Program-made: the position numbers and the translations under genes | Shown: positions 27,496 to 40,844 of the stretch, piece after piece | How the letters are laid out: each line of letters opens with the position of its first letter | Position numbering within the stretch: position 1 is the stretch's first letter | Assembly: GCF_027744825.2 (NCBI RefSeq) | Contig: NC_071336.1 | Location: 21,585,501 to 21,649,500 of the forward strand | DNA: 64,000 nt | Origin: Synchiropus splendidus | Lineage: Eukaryota; Chordata; Actinopteri; Syngnathiformes; Callionymidae | Reading direction: 5' to 3' | Notes under the pieces: model-generated | What the model saw: only the letters and a program-made list of their open reading frames with translations | Told to the model about the DNA's origin: nothing | The model's database searches: none

Positions 27496-28005
27496 GTCTT
27501 TGAAGGTATTTGAAGATAGATTTGAAAAAAGTGGTGTCGTTTCTGATGTTTGATTTTGACATTTAAAAATAAATAAATAAAATAAAGAGAGCTTCAGTCG
27601 CATTTGAGGTTGGAGGAAGGAAGTAAAGAGGAAGTTACTTACTAAGTTACTAGGACGTACTGTTTCATACTGCTGTTTCTATAATTCATAATGGTTATCA
27701 TGGTATGTATCCTGTGTGCACACTTCTTTTCCTTCTATTGGACGCAGGTACACAAAGAATTTCACCATGCGTTGTACCCCGTATAACTGTATGTGTGACA
27801 AATAAACCTCTTGAATCTTCAGATGCTTGACATGGGGTTGGTGGAACTACACTGAGGGGGGAACACTTAAATATTGAATCTTCTAATTCCACACGTTACA
27901 TTTCTAATATGCTCCTCATCAGCTGGACTTTTTGATACGTCTGATCATGTCCATGATTTTCTCCATAACTTCTGAAATTAAAGTCTATCCAGAAGCTCTT
28001 TAGCA
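27496..28005. repeat. Local duplication, copy A
   Basis: Words in order are shared with copy B at 29349-29738: 'gtctttgaaggtatttga', 'gatgtttgattttgac', 'aaagagaggcttcagtc'-like, 'gaaggaagtaaagaggaagt', 'agatgcttgacatggggttg', 'ggtggaactacactgag', 'ttaaatattgaatcttctaa' and 'acctggactttttgata'-like. Copy A is interrupted at 27637-27820 by a LINE tail that copy B lacks. Copy B holds an extra 60 bases near 29405-29463. The two copies are about 1.85 kb apart in direct orientation. Confidence 0.8.
27637..27820 (+). mobile_element. LINE tail inserted in duplicate A
   Basis: The segment missing from copy B ends with 'aaagaatttcaccatgcgtt', 'gtaccccgtataactgtatg' and 'tgtgacaaataaacctcttg', a common fish LINE 3' tail with AATAAA at 27801-27806. 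The absence in copy B shows it arrived after the duplication, or that B lost it. Confidence 0.65.
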
Positions 28006-28540
28006 GTCAATAAGATGGGTAAACAGACAAGACGCTCACATCAAACTCCCTCAAAACAGTGGTCCAAGTGCAAGACGCAGGGAACTCAACACGCATTCAC
28101 TCTGACAAACCTGACTTCTGATCAAAAGCTACAGCGCCGTAATCATGTTTGTGCCACTGAATTCTTTAACCTTTCAGTGACCCCGCTGAATGCCAGCGGC
28201 CCAATCACAGCACCTAATTGAATCAGCTCAGTGCTGCCCCCACCCACCCCGCGGCCCCCCCACCGCCACCTCCGACGGCTGAAAAAATAAAATTGCAGGT
28301 GAAAAATGAATCCAACAGTTGCAGCTCAGAAGGGGGGAGGTGGATTGAGGTGTTGATAGGAAGGGGCTCTCATTGCAGGTTTATAAATTACAAAGATGCG
28401 CTCAAAAACACACATCCAGACACACAGTTGCACCTTTTTTTTTTTTTTTTCTCCTTCACTCCCGCCAGAGAACAGGGAGTGGGAAGTGACGGAGCAAGCG
28501 AGGTAGAGAGAGATAGAGGTTGAGAGCAGGTTTCTCATTA
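28006..28540. other. Unassigned DNA
   Basis: Contains a C-rich patch at 28230-28275 and a T run at 28435-28450. No gene is recognised. Confidence 0.5.
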
Positions 28541-29045
28541 CCCTCTCTGCCCATTCGGATGATATTCCTATAAGATAATCTGATTTATTTGCAATTTTCC
28601 TTTAAGCGGCTTAGTGTTTACCTCCAAGATTAATATTTCTCTCTGTTATTAATATCAGACTGTAATTAGGAATGATGTGCCTTGTTCCATGGCCGCCAGG
28701 CAGCGAGCCGGACGGATCTGTTGTTGTGACTCCATTTCACAGCACCAAAAAAAATATACGGAAATACAAAGAAAGGCTTTGGCTTAAGACGTTTCGGAGT
28801 CATAAAAAAAAATGGAGGAGACTTTTACTGTGTCTGGAGAGGTGGAACACCAAAGGCAGACGTGTGGATATATTGCATAGGTTTATATGACTGTGTGTGT
28901 GTTCAGGTGTGTGTTTTGGTGTCCCCTCTGATTGATAAAGTGTCTGTGTTGGCTGCAGATTGCTCTGGCTGATTGCTTCTGAGGGCTCCAGCTGATTTAT
29001 AATCAGAGCAGGATGAGGGATTGGGCTTTGGATTGCTTATCTGTT
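28541..29045. promoter_or_regulatory. Candidate conserved non-coding element
   Basis: Repeat-free, with 'gatgatattcctataagata', 'aagattaatatttctctctg', 'ttattaatatcagactgtaa' and 'ttaggaatgatgtgcc'. A second patch at 28930-29040 has 'ttgataaagtgtctgtgttg' and 'gctgatttataatcagagca'. It is rich in GATAA and TTAAT words, with stops in every frame. This is judged by composition only. Confidence 0.45.
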
Positions 29046-29348
29046 TAGCCCCATCACAACATAAAGTGACAAATTATTATGTTGAAGACACACACCTGCA
29101 CAAACATGTATGAGGACACATGAGAACACAGCCATCGCTTTATTAGACAAAGGCTCTGGGTAAATACAAAAGCTTTGCACGTGGACAATATAAGGTCTTC
29201 ATTATAGACACATACATTTTTTAACTGAATCAATAATAATTCTTTTGTAGATGAAACGAAGTAAAGTTTCATTGACAAGCTGGATCAAATACATGCCACA
29301 TTTGTGGATGTGTATTTTTATACGTGGCTAACAGCGTTTAGCATCCAG
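29046..29348. other. Spacer between duplicates
   Basis: Nothing recognised. Confidence 0.5.
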
Positions 29349-29738
29349 TCTTTGACGGTATTTGAGGTATATGGAGACAGGCTTGGAAAAAGTGGCGCCG
29401 TCTGTGTCAAACAAGATCAAAAATGTATATTTTTTACCCTCCTTCATTTCCTGTGGACGTTTATGATGTTTGATTTTGACAAAAATAAAGAGCTTCAGTC
29501 ACATTTGTAGTAGGAAGAAGAAAGTAAAGAGGAAGTTTGTATACTAATAGATGCTTGACATGGTGTTGGTGGAACTACACTGAGAGGGGAAACCAAAGGA
29601 GAACAGTTAAATATTGAATCTTCTAATTCAACATGGTACATTTATGATATGCTCATCATCACCTGGACTTTTTGATATGTCACATCATGATTTTCTACAT
29701 AACATCTGAAGTTACAATCTATCCAGGAGCTCAGCAAT
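29349..29738. repeat. Local duplication, copy B
   Basis: This is the partner of 27496-28005. It lacks the LINE tail and carries a 60-base segment (about 29405-29463) absent from copy A. Confidence 0.8.
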
Positions 29739-32700
29739 GAGCTTTTCTTTTCTATATATTTGTACAAGCTCATGTTTTATTCAGGTTTGAAAATAAAGGT
29801 TTGCTGTGAATATTAAACTTCCGAGCAGGTTTCTGAACTCCGAGGTGGACAAGTCATAAAGTGCTATGGGAAACCCTGATAGAGAGAAGTAAAAGAGGAA
29901 GATGGATGAATATAAAGCTTCTGTAATATATAAGCTCAAGGAAAATCCATTTTTGGTTTTTAAGATGAGAAAAGCAAATGCATTGGTGTGGTTGAACCAG
30001 AGTCTGACATGCTAACACACAAAGGTGTAGTTTGCCCTTGAGCAATGTGACAGTTCTGACTGTGTGTTTGTTGCATCTTTCTATCTTACCTGTCCATCTG
30101 ATTATCTACTTTCTCTCTTTTCGGCACTTTCTTCTAAATGCGACGTGACGGGATGACAAAAGGAATGCAAAAAAAGAAAATTAAAGATGACATAGCAAAC
30201 ACATTTCCCCACACACAGAAAGCAGATAATTAAACAGAAAAGCCAGCGCTTGTGGGGACAGAGAAGATTTAACTGTGGCATTGGTCTGTTTGTGTCTGTT
30301 GGCATTGTGTTGGTTATTCAAATACTCATCCTGGTCAATGTGTGGCCCTGGGTCTCGTCTGGCCTTTGTCACGTCTTCCATTCATGTTGCATCTACTCTT
30401 GGCTTTTGTGCATGAATAACACTGAGGGGAGATGGACAATAAAAAACAACTGGGTTGCTAAAATGTCTCAATGCCAGGCACAAGCTCAGAAGCCAAATAG
30501 CACACACCAAGTCATTTTAATAATGACTAGAAACATATTTCCTAATAAAAAAAAAATTAAACTCATGTCAAGTATATACAGTATATAATGCAGAGATTAA
30601 TAAAACCAAAAAAAAAAAAACAAAACTGTAACAATCATCATTTAAATAAGTGTGAGTCAAACATTGTTACAAATGGTTGCAATACAAAACATTAAGAGGA
30701 TTCATTGTAGCCACAACTAATGTTTCCATATTTTACATAAACCAAGGCTGGTGTGCACTGGAAATCTGCTTCCTGTATATTACATGTAAACTGTACGAGA
30801 TGCATTTAGGGATTAATCTCCTCTCTTCTGATTGGCTCGTCCTAATTCAATTGTATATCTTAAAGGAACTCTTTGTCTCAGGAGTGGAATAAAGTGTAAA
30901 TAAATGTGAGTTGTTAGTTACATTTAATATACACTATGTATCAAGTGGTGTTTAATATTTATGCGGACAATGAATGGGCGTATGTGTTTGTGTGTGGCAA
31001 CTGTGTTGCTCAAAGTTAAATGGGTCATCTATCATGAGTATATGTGACTAGGACACTTGTCTCTGCCACACTGGTCTGTGCGTTTGTTCGTGAGGTATGT
31101 GGTGCAAGGGCATTGTGTGTGCCTTTGCTTTATCCCCCGAACACTCCCTCGCGTGTGTGTGTGTGTGTTCATGTGTGTATGGAGTGGCTGCTTGTCTTAG
31201 CCTGCACCATGATTAATGGTGTACATTGGGCTGTTCAGCCATGCATGTTTCTTGGTTTATCGTTTTATGCTGTCGCCAATTAAAGCTCCATAACTTGACT
31301 GATGGCCTCACGCTTGCGTCCATCAATAGAGGCCATCAGCGGCCGTCCACGTCCAAGATATGGAAGCCACCTACTTCCCGATATCCTCTTGTGTCAGAAC
31401 CCTTTGGCGAATCTGTGGTGGTGAATATTTACGTGTCTGTGTTTGCGCACACTCAGCAAAAAAATATTGATCCTAAGTGATCGGACCAATAATCATGTTA
31501 ATGAGGGTTTAGGGAAACTGGAAGAGCCTGTCATCATTTCAAAGCGGTTCAAATGAAAGTCACCAACGGCTCTTATGTGATGCCTAGCAAGCGACACAAC
31601 TTTTGTGTTTGTTGACATTCCTTCACGACTTCACGACAGCCCGGATAAACCGAATTATTGCGCTAGTCTGGCTAAGTTCTGGCTTTTAAAATGCATGACT
31701 AAGCTAAGCATGTAGCCCAGTAGCTCCACTATGACTGGTCGGGTGATGTGCGGCTGTGTGAGCTTCAGTGACACAGCGTAAGTAACCAAACTCCTAGACT
31801 AACGGTCTCATGACGTCCAATAACTACGGAATCGAGAAGTAGCAAGTAGCAGTACGTGTATCCCTGGTCTTATCCGATGCCTGCAGTGAAAACATGACAA
31901 ACCCAAATTCAGCTGTGTTTTGAAAATTTCGACAGCGTGTCCAAAGGGACGTGGTTCTCACCTGCACTAGAAGGCTGACTTGAATCATAAATAATAAAGT
32001 GCACAGTTGTTCATTCCACTTTCCGTCGTTCAGAGTTTGAACACCCATGGTTCAACTCACTAGCAGTGTTGTAAGTGGATTTTCATTGACACTCATGGGA
32101 AATTACATGTAATGTAGTGTATGCAATGGTATGGCTCACATACATTGTAAAATTGACAAAGGTCATTTTTTATTTCAAACTGTTTTTCTGTTTCCTGTAC
32201 CTTTATTCATGACATTCAATTCAATCAATGAATCCAAATATCACCATTTTGTACGAGTATTGTACGTATATATGTATGAAGTAACCATGATGTTTGTGCG
32301 TCTATACGATCTGTACCAAGGCCCCTGGCCAGGCACCAGGGGATTCATACATCTGGACAAACAAACTCGCTGATGTTTTCTAGCATGCACGCTTCTCATA
32401 TAGCTGTAATGGCATTTGTCTGATCATACTGTCAGCAAACAGCACCCAGCTGAGTAGGTTAGCATCTTACCTTATACCCCATCTCTCAGCCTTCATCCTC
32501 GTGCACTTCCCTTTTTTTTATTACCCCATTTTTCCAAATCATTGCGCGCTTTCTTCCGTATTCTGGCCGACTTTCCCAGCCCTGGTATGGTCATCTAACA
32601 AGACAAAAATGTGAACGAGGGACAACATAAAACCAAACGGGAGATGTTTACGTTTTACCTGAGAGGAAGACAATGATTGGGCAGAGTTGGGCAGGGAAGA

Positions 32701-35700
32701 ACACCTTTACACACATTCTCACTGCCAAGTTCATCTTATTTTGATGCTGACGTGACAGCTCAGGAAACTGAATTGTCTCTTAGTTGAACTAAGCCATCTG
32801 GATAATTCACTGAATAGCCGATAAAGCCTGGACCTACTTTGGGACAGCAACACCTATTAGTACTGCCAATACTGGCTCAAGGCCCATTTGTGCTCCCTTT
32901 ACGTACAAAATTGTACCCATGCATTTCAAACAATGTTATTGTCACTGATCACATACAGTATTTCCACGTGTTCTTTGCGTTGGTATTGCTGTTCTCCAAT
33001 ATATCCACCAGCGGGAGCAGCCCACAGTCAAAGGTTCATGACAACGACAAACTCCAAAACAAACGTGGCGCCTGTAGATAAATATATTGCGACTGGAGGA
33101 CAGAGAATTTACGGCATAGTTATTTATTCGTGTGTGATGAGAGCTACGTATCGTGTGGTAACAGTCACATTGCCCCCACAGTTTTCAGTGGTACTGCTCC
33201 GTGTGGTCTGTATCCGTAAAATTCGTGGAGACGAGAAGGACAAAATGTACGCAGTGCACGGAGAGAAGGCTTTGTTCGTATCCGGATTCATATGTAACAT
33301 TGAGGATAAATGTCTGACTAATGTGTTCATGGAAACGTGGTCACTGACACATTGCTTATGGTGAACAGAATGACAAAACACTGGGCAAATTCAGAGTTGT
33401 TCCTTCATGTTTTCCAGCCAACACCACAGAAACCCAGTCATATGAGAATTCCTGGTGCCAAATGGGAAGAACCTATTTACTTACTTGTACATTATTGTAA
33501 CTATAATTATACACATTACTGAGAACATATTTTACTTATCCTCCAAACCAATAAAAAGATAAATTGCGTACAAATCATTTGCAAGTAGAGGAAAAAAAGC
33601 AAGCACCAGTGGCAATAACCATATTGTAGTGAAACTGGTTGCCATTTGACTGGTAAACACAGCAACATATCAAGATGGGACATTTCACTGCAAATAATTT
33701 ATGTGATTCAATATTCCTACCAGATGTGCTGGTAATGATTCAGCCATGCATAGTGTACACTTGGACACACAGGCAGCAAATGAGAAAAAGATAGCGTTAA
33801 TAATAACTCACATCAGGTTTACCTAACGTATATATGCTGCTACAAACATGTCACTGCCTTCTGACGTTGTCAGGAAAAATGAACTGCGGTTATCGAGAAA
33901 TTAAAAAAGCTGATGATTTAATATTCTGTGCAGGCTAAACAGAGTTGGGGGATGGGAATAGAGGCAGACATATAGATGGGGGAGGTGTGAGCGTGATAAA
34001 GAAGGAGGAAATTAATCAGTGGTATCATGGTTGCTGGTGTTTCGCTAAGCTCTGACTTCTTTATTCAGCCTATATGACTGAGGAACGTTGCTCCAACACT
34101 AAACCAAACCCTTCACACATGGTCAAACAAATGCTCTCTATATATAAATATCTGCAGTGAGCCTCAATACTAGCTGGAGGATAGTGAATCATTTTGAGAA
34201 CAAAAAAAAAAAATGAAATGTTGCAGGTCCATTCTTGTATAGTTCTTGCTCTAGTGTTGCTAGTTTTTGCTTGTTGCTCCCAACTTCTTGTTCTTGTTAA
34301 AGGTGTGTTCATTAGTTTTCTTTTCTGTTCCTGCTGAGGTGTGTTCACTCCAAACACGGTTTGGCAAAACTCATTGCGCCACTCACACTCAAAAGGTCTC
34401 TCAAGTCTAATAAAAAAGGTAGGAAAATCTGCTCTGCCACTTGTTTCCACTCTTTCCCGACCCAGATGTACAACACGTACAATGCATTCACGTAAACTCA
34501 ACCTACTACACATTACGCAAGTTCTAGTAAAAGCTTAACAGTTTTCTAATAAGATGAAATTAAACATATACGTATTAACTGTTTTTTTAGGGGCTTTTCA
34601 TGCTGCGGATTCTGTCTCGGGTTGCCTGAGTCTGATTCACCCCCTGCTGTGCAGCCTCGCACCTCTGTGCCTCAAGTGATGCCGCTTTTTCTCTTCTCAG
34701 CAGGCGACGCTGTATGCAAAATAGCTACAACTCCCCCAACGTCTCAAGGAAGTTGTCACCAACCAGGCAACGCAAGCCCAAAGATATTTACGACTGTCGG
34801 CTTGACCACCTTATTTCTGACACTCTAGGAGTCATTGTCACCGCAGATATTAACTTATGACAGAATGTGGCGTTTCACACCCAAAAGTAAACATGAAAGA
34901 GAGTTACCATGTTTATTTTACAAGAAAACAGCGGAAACAAAGCTGTCAGCATCTTTCCTCCTCCTTGTTCTCCTTGCCAAAACAGTTGCGCAGCTGCAGG
35001 ATCACAGTAGTGAACACAGTTAGATCCCAACATTATTCATTGAAGTAAATCTGTCTGTCAATAAAATCAGACGTTTATCAGCCTAATAAAGACGAAAACA
35101 CATGAGTTATCAAACACTCGCACACATTGCGAGTCCTGGACTGCTGCGCTGCTCAATGACAGTTCGCCAGCATCAGTGCCCAGCAGCTGCGGGTGCACAC
35201 CTCAGTGTGCTGGGAGTTTGCAAAGTTGGTTTTGAATGACGTCGACGGTGATGAGAAGCCTTTACTGCTCTGCATTTATCATGTTTGAGTGGAGTCGCGC
35301 TGTATGCATAGTTTCCGGCATCTGAGCACCGAGTCGCCTGAGGCGTGGCACAGCTCTCCAGCCGGAATCAAGTCCGCGGCCAGAACCTCGTTCGCTTGTG
35401 TTCAGATGGACTTTTGAGCCGAACGCACTTTGTCTCGAGACAGAGTCAGCAAAAGCTCCATTCATTCCTTCTCGTCCTTCGATCTGTCACAGTATGAAAG
35501 CATAGAGTAGTAATATGCCAGCATCCGCTACTATCGGTATCAGTTTTGCTTCACTTCTTGTCATTATTTAATTCTCGGTCTCTGTTCACGTCAGAGTATG
35601 CACCTCGTAGCATGCGTCATAGATTCTGATAGGGTGTCAGCTCTACCAAAAGTGGGTCGACTCACATCCCGTCTGCATCTGTGACCAATGGTGGTCAGTG

Positions 35701-35929
35701 ACACTGTCACCACTGCGTGATGGTAGCGAATTGGCACGGATGCCTACACACTGTGGACAGCTACAGTGAGGAAGCACGCCATTCCTAAAGAGAAACATCA
35801 GCTATCAGACGTATCCCACTGAACATCAGTGGGCAATGGTGATTCCCACATGTCAGACACCATTAAAAACCACACAGCACTCTTTTTGCATATCATAATG
35901 CTTCTGGTCAAATGCCAAGTGTTTTCCAA
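29739..35929. other. Unassigned gene-poor DNA
   Basis: About 6.2 kb without a recognisable gene or intact repeat. A runs lie at 30546-30555, 30608-30620 and 34203-34213, and a GT run at 31153-31170. A small 11-bp-stem hairpin is at 31299-31339. A 147-residue minus-strand frame (34070-34513) and a 158-residue plus frame (32888-33364) exist but show no codon bias, domain or splice context, so I do not call them genes. Confidence 0.45.
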
Positions 35930-37160
35930 ATGACGAGCCAAGTGGAGCAGATGCATTCACACCTGTCGGCTCTGAGCCTGTCTGTGAGGGCGCTTGAGAT
36001 AGAGGCAGCTGTGATGTCTGCACCTGCTTAATTGAATTAGCCTTGTTAATTTATTCACTGCAGAAAAAAAGCATGTCATCAACATGCTCATTACAGCAAT
36101 TAGTTAATTAATTGTCTGTAGAGCGGCTTCTACTCAACAAGCGTCTTCATTATCTGATGCCTGCCGTCTGTTTGATCACTGAGAGGGAGCCGATAATGCA
36201 GCGCCGCCGCTCTGTGCTGGCTCTGCGCGTGTGGTCGTGCGAGCACTTGACTGGTCCTCAAATGTCACCTTTGCCTGACGCCGACGGGCGTGTGTGTATG
36301 AGCGTGCATGTATAAATGTGTATGATAGGTACGTGATATTTATGTATGATATGCTTTAGAATATATGGGCCAATATCGGTGCATATTGCAGTGAAAGGTT
36401 ACGTGGGGGCTGCTGTCATTCCCACAGGTAAAGACAGAGAAGTCCTCCGAGCCACTTTCTAATCTCTCTTTTATTAGAAGTTAATATCTCGCCTGCTCTT
36501 TCTCACTCCACACTCCCACCTGCTTAGAAATGGCCCAGCTCCATCTTTTTAATTCTATTATATTAGCCACCCTCTCTTTCTCTCTCTCGCTTCTTTTCTC
36601 CCTCCCCGTGCCCACAGCTGACATTTCTCTGTCTCTTTTACCCGCACTGTCACTTCCTCTCCCAGTCGCTCTTCCTTTTGTCCTCAAATGTTCCATTTTT
36701 GCTCATAATCCTAGATTGCAGGGAGACTTTGGCCAATCAGGGATTTGTGCGAGACACCGCTCTTTTTTTTTCAGTTAGCAAAAACACCTGATGAGAGCGA
36801 ATGGGAGTTAAAAAAAGAAGCAGGATATATATATATATAGACGGAGGAGAAAGGAGCGAGGCGGAGGGCACTGGATGAGGGGAGCACCCCGGGGGCGAGG
36901 CGTTGATTGCCAAAGTAATGAGACTTGATCAGATTGAGGTTTCTCTCTCAATAGGGTTCTGCTAATATGAGTCGGAGGCTTAAGCACTCATTTCAAATAA
37001 AATCACAAATGTGATATTCTTCACAGACTTCCGGCTGAGGTCCCACACCTCACCACTGGAGAATTAAGGCTTCACACAGACCACATGGGAACTTTTAATC
37101 ATCTTCATCTGTGGCAGATTTGAAGATGAGAAAAAAAAAAAAAAACGCTGTATTAATTAT
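35930..37160. promoter_or_regulatory. Candidate conserved non-coding cluster
   Basis: Patches include 36010-36110 ('ctgcttaattgaattagcct', 'ttagttaattaattg'), 36900-36980 ('gagacttgatcagattgagg', 'ctcaatagggttctgctaat') and 37140-37180 ('gctgtattaattatgcagcc'). They are rich in TTAATT and TGATCA words and free of recognised repeats. A short TATATATATA run is at 36822-36838 and an A run at 37129-37144. This is inferred from composition only. Confidence 0.45.
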
Positions 37161-38272
37161 GCAGCCATAATATAAAGTTCTCAGGACCTGAGCTGTAAAG
37201 ACCTCGGGCTACAGGACGGACTCGGACAGACTTCCATCGCTTTCACTGGCACTCCATTAAAACCTGGTATGAGATCATGATAATGCTGCCGCCATGTCAA
37301 TGAATGCAACAACTAAAATTCCCAAGGCCACTCTTACAACTTGGACACCTATTGGAACCATTTTAACTTCGCAAATGAATCCAAACAGAATTCTCCTCTA
37401 ATTCTGTCGCACGAACAATAATCCACTGCTGAATTATTAAAAACATATGAATTAAGGAAAAGCAGCTGACATTTTAAACCTAGATTCACTCTCCATTGCT
37501 GCTGCCAGCGAGCAACATTCACACCCGGCTGCATCAGCAATTATAGCATTAACTACTTTATTCTTCTATTATTTAACAAAGCACCTTCATAGATTCTTGC
37601 GTTTCTCCTCTTAATCATTTTTTCCTGTTTCGCCTTTTACTGTGCTGCATAGTTGATGTATATTTAAAATTTAACATGTGCCTGACCTACTTAATATTCC
37701 AACCTTGGCATGGCACCTGCACTGAAAAGTTCCGAGTCCAGGACCATCAGATAAGGTGTATTTACGTTGGGTTTTTCCATTTTTTTGTGTGCCTTTTCTT
37801 CCAGTTGCTGTCAAAGGCAATGGTCACCTTGCTGACTTTTGACATGAGATGTTTAAGGTTCACTATCGTGCTTGTCCTTTCTTTAAGCAAGATGAAACCT
37901 CACCCTAATATAGACTTAAGTGGAATAATGTACATCCATTACACAGTAACTGACAATCAAAAATAACAATATTTATATATTGTTTATTAATTTGTAATAA
38001 TACATCGGCAACAGTTTGCTGAGTGTGTCATCCTACAGACCTCACCATTATTGACAAGAGCGTATTCATGTAACCCACAAAGGATCATGGTCCCACACTG
38101 TAAAATAATGCTACTAATAAATGAGGCCACTGAAGGGCTTCATATGGCGACTTTTTGACCATGGCTTACTGTTGGGTCCCGACTTGAGAAAAAGGAAAAT
38201 GGCTAAACGGTTGGGCACATCTTTAGCGTGAACTTATTAAAGTTAAGTCGCCATGAGGAGTTCCAAAATCAG
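37161..38272. other. Unassigned non-coding DNA
   Basis: Nothing recognised. Confidence 0.5.
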
Positions 38273-38280
38273 GTGGCTGC

Positions 38281-38809
38281 TATGGATGGGTGATAGCTTA
38301 TCCGCCAAATACAACCCCTACGAAGAGAATTCTGCATGTCATGGTGAATTCGATAAACACATCGCACACTCACTGCGTGCTCTTCACCTCCGCGCTGTTT
38401 GACAGCCGCCGGTGTTGTGGAGAGTTTGGTGGACTGTGGCTCACGATCGTCATTTTAAATGTGTCTAGACTGGTCCATTGTTAAAGTCAACTGTTAAGAG
38501 ACATGAGACGCAGCAGAGAGACGGTACAATTTCACCCCTAAATAAAACTGGCAGAGCAGTCTGTCAGACACGATTGGGTTCGACGAGAGATGTGAAACAT
38601 GAAATATCTCATCTCTATACTTAGTTAACTGTTATATTCAAGCATAAACAAATGATGTTGGAGACAAAGTTTCATCAAAAGACAAGAGACTGTCGTGTGT
38701 CCAACACATGTAATGTAATGAAAATGTATACATTGTGGTAATAATTAACGAAGAAATGATGACAAAAAGTATCATGATTTTTTTTTTCCCTCCATATCGC
38801 CCATCACTA
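38281..38809. mobile_element. 529-bp hAT-like element with perfect 8-bp TSD
   Basis: GTGGCTGC occurs directly on both sides (38273-38280 and 38810-38817), the 8-bp target duplication typical of hAT elements. The left end is TATGGATGGGTGATAG. The right end, inverted, is TAGTGATGGGCGATATGG, giving a shared imperfect TIR around GATGGGYGATA. There is no transposase frame inside, so it is non-autonomous. The intact duplication suggests a fairly recent insertion or little erosion since. Confidence 0.8.
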
Positions 38810-38817
38810 GTGGCTGC

Positions 38818-40844
38818 AGCTGGTTGGTGGATGGAGGTCATCAGGACAAACCACAGGTACCTGGGAGAATGGATCGCTGTAACAAACAGGCCCGCGCCGT
38901 AACACTAATCTTTGTCTTCGAAGATGAAGATGTGCTTTTGTCTTTCTTTAAGTCCTCGATTCAAAGACTTAGTGGATTAGAAGTTTGTTTCATTATAGAC
39001 GCTATAAAAGCACTGGCGATTGAACGTTTGAAACAGGTAAGGCGTCGCAGACATAGCGCACGGCCATTTTTGTAGTCCCTTTTGAAGAGTCTGCGATTTT
39101 GTTAACTTGAGGTAAAACTGTTGTTTTTATGTGAAACTACTGTATTTGTATGACAACTGAGAAAAGAATATGCAATGGCGCACAACAGAGAATGGAACTG
39201 GATGACCAAGTCTCAATGCCCTTGGATTTAACTGTCAGTTTTTGATGCAGCCCTATAAATAAATAAATAATAAAAGGAAAAAAAAACATAATTGTAGTTG
39301 TTGTCATTGCCTGTAGGTGAGAGCCACTGGAGTGGTCGAGAAGAAGCAAGTTCTTTTTGTCTTCATTTATTCCTGCTACTTTATTATAACCTCATTTAAG
39401 TCGTAACTAAAATGCCCATTAAAGACTGCACCAGAAATGTCAGAATTTCAGGCTTTGATATCTTCAATTACATTATGCAACAACAGTTAAAACTTGACAG
39501 CAGAAGTTTATCTTGAGAAGGATTATCATAGAGTTGTCCTGCCTTCTCCTGAGCATTTGCCTTCTCATAGCTCAGAGTTCTTTAACCAGTCGAGTACCTT
39601 AAACTTAAGCTTTTACGGTTTAACTCTCCTCCTCATCTATTGGCTTGACTGAAAGCGTGCAGGAATAATAATACATTGTTCTTTGATATACACAATGCAA
39701 AGTGAACGCAGTATGAGTTTTAATGAAGTGCGATATCATAGGTGTCAGTATCACAAACAGCAGCAGCCTTTTACCAAATCTAAGATCCCACTCTGGTGTA
39801 GTTAATTCCAAGACCTCTTTTCAGAGAGAACTTTTTCGCCCACTTTTCTCATTTGTTTTACTCAAGTCTACTCAACTTAGAGTCATATTTTCATCAAACT
39901 AATTTTATGTAGCAATTGTCACACTTAAACTCGCAGGATCCCCAGATGAAAGAGTCATTTTAATTCACTCTTGTAATACCTACTGCCCCATTGCTAATAA
40001 TTGTTACTATCCATTAGCCACGCTGCAGATGAGTTCACCTCATAAAAGAGTCACTTTGGTTCAGTTACTGTGCGTTATATCATTGTCTTCAGATACACTT
40101 TCTTTTTTTCTCCCTTTTTATCTATAAATAATCAGGTACTGTACCCACCCAAACCTTTAGTTTATTGGATTTTAACTTCCAGGGACACACTATTAATGGT
40201 GTTGGACAGAATACAGTGAGATTTAAAAGTTGAATGCATCCAAATAAAGTCTTCATTCCTCTATCTGATCACATGGTCCTTTAAATTTCCCTCGTGAGGT
40301 GCAGCAACAGTAATGTGGGTTCTCATTCAGCCAGGTCACTGTAAACTTGGATGCTGTTCTTGGCTTTGTATCAGGGCGACTTGAAAGGGGCCCTGTCGTC
40401 TCTTTTGGTCCACCACACATCACACAAATTCATATAGTTTATTCAGTCTCAATAGTAAAGTGGAGTGCTGCCTCAGCTACTGTAGGAAAATGCAGATTTG
40501 AAGGACGGCATTTTTCTATCATTTTTCATCATTTTTTAGCTTCTTTTGTTGTCTGATTTCAATAAAAAAAAAATCAAGAAATTGTAATGGGCCAAAAAAC
40601 TAAAATTTCGATGGCATTCCAAATCACAAAAATACGGAGCACTGGAAGTGACATGCATGACTTTATTTTTTTTTGCCCAAGATAACAATTATCTCGAGAT
40701 AATTTTTATCTCAAGATACAATCATAAATGTCAGCGCCTGCGTAGCTGCCTCTCTGGCAAATGCATTTTGTATACGTCCTCCTGTAACCACTCTGTCTCC
40801 CATGGCTTTGTGACTGTTTGTCAATGTTGTCAGTCACTGTCTGC
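38818..40844. other. Unassigned DNA
   Basis: Contains short A and T runs and AATA iterations near 39258-39270. A CTCGAGATA word at 40693-40701 belongs to the foldback region that follows. No gene is seen. Confidence 0.5.

Noticed and set aside
32888..33364. 158-residue plus-strand ORF
   Set aside because: No recognisable domain or exon borders; it reads like chance.
34070..34513. 147-residue minus-strand ORF
   Set aside because: Runs through an A tract and shows no family or splice context. A transposon origin is possible but not shown.
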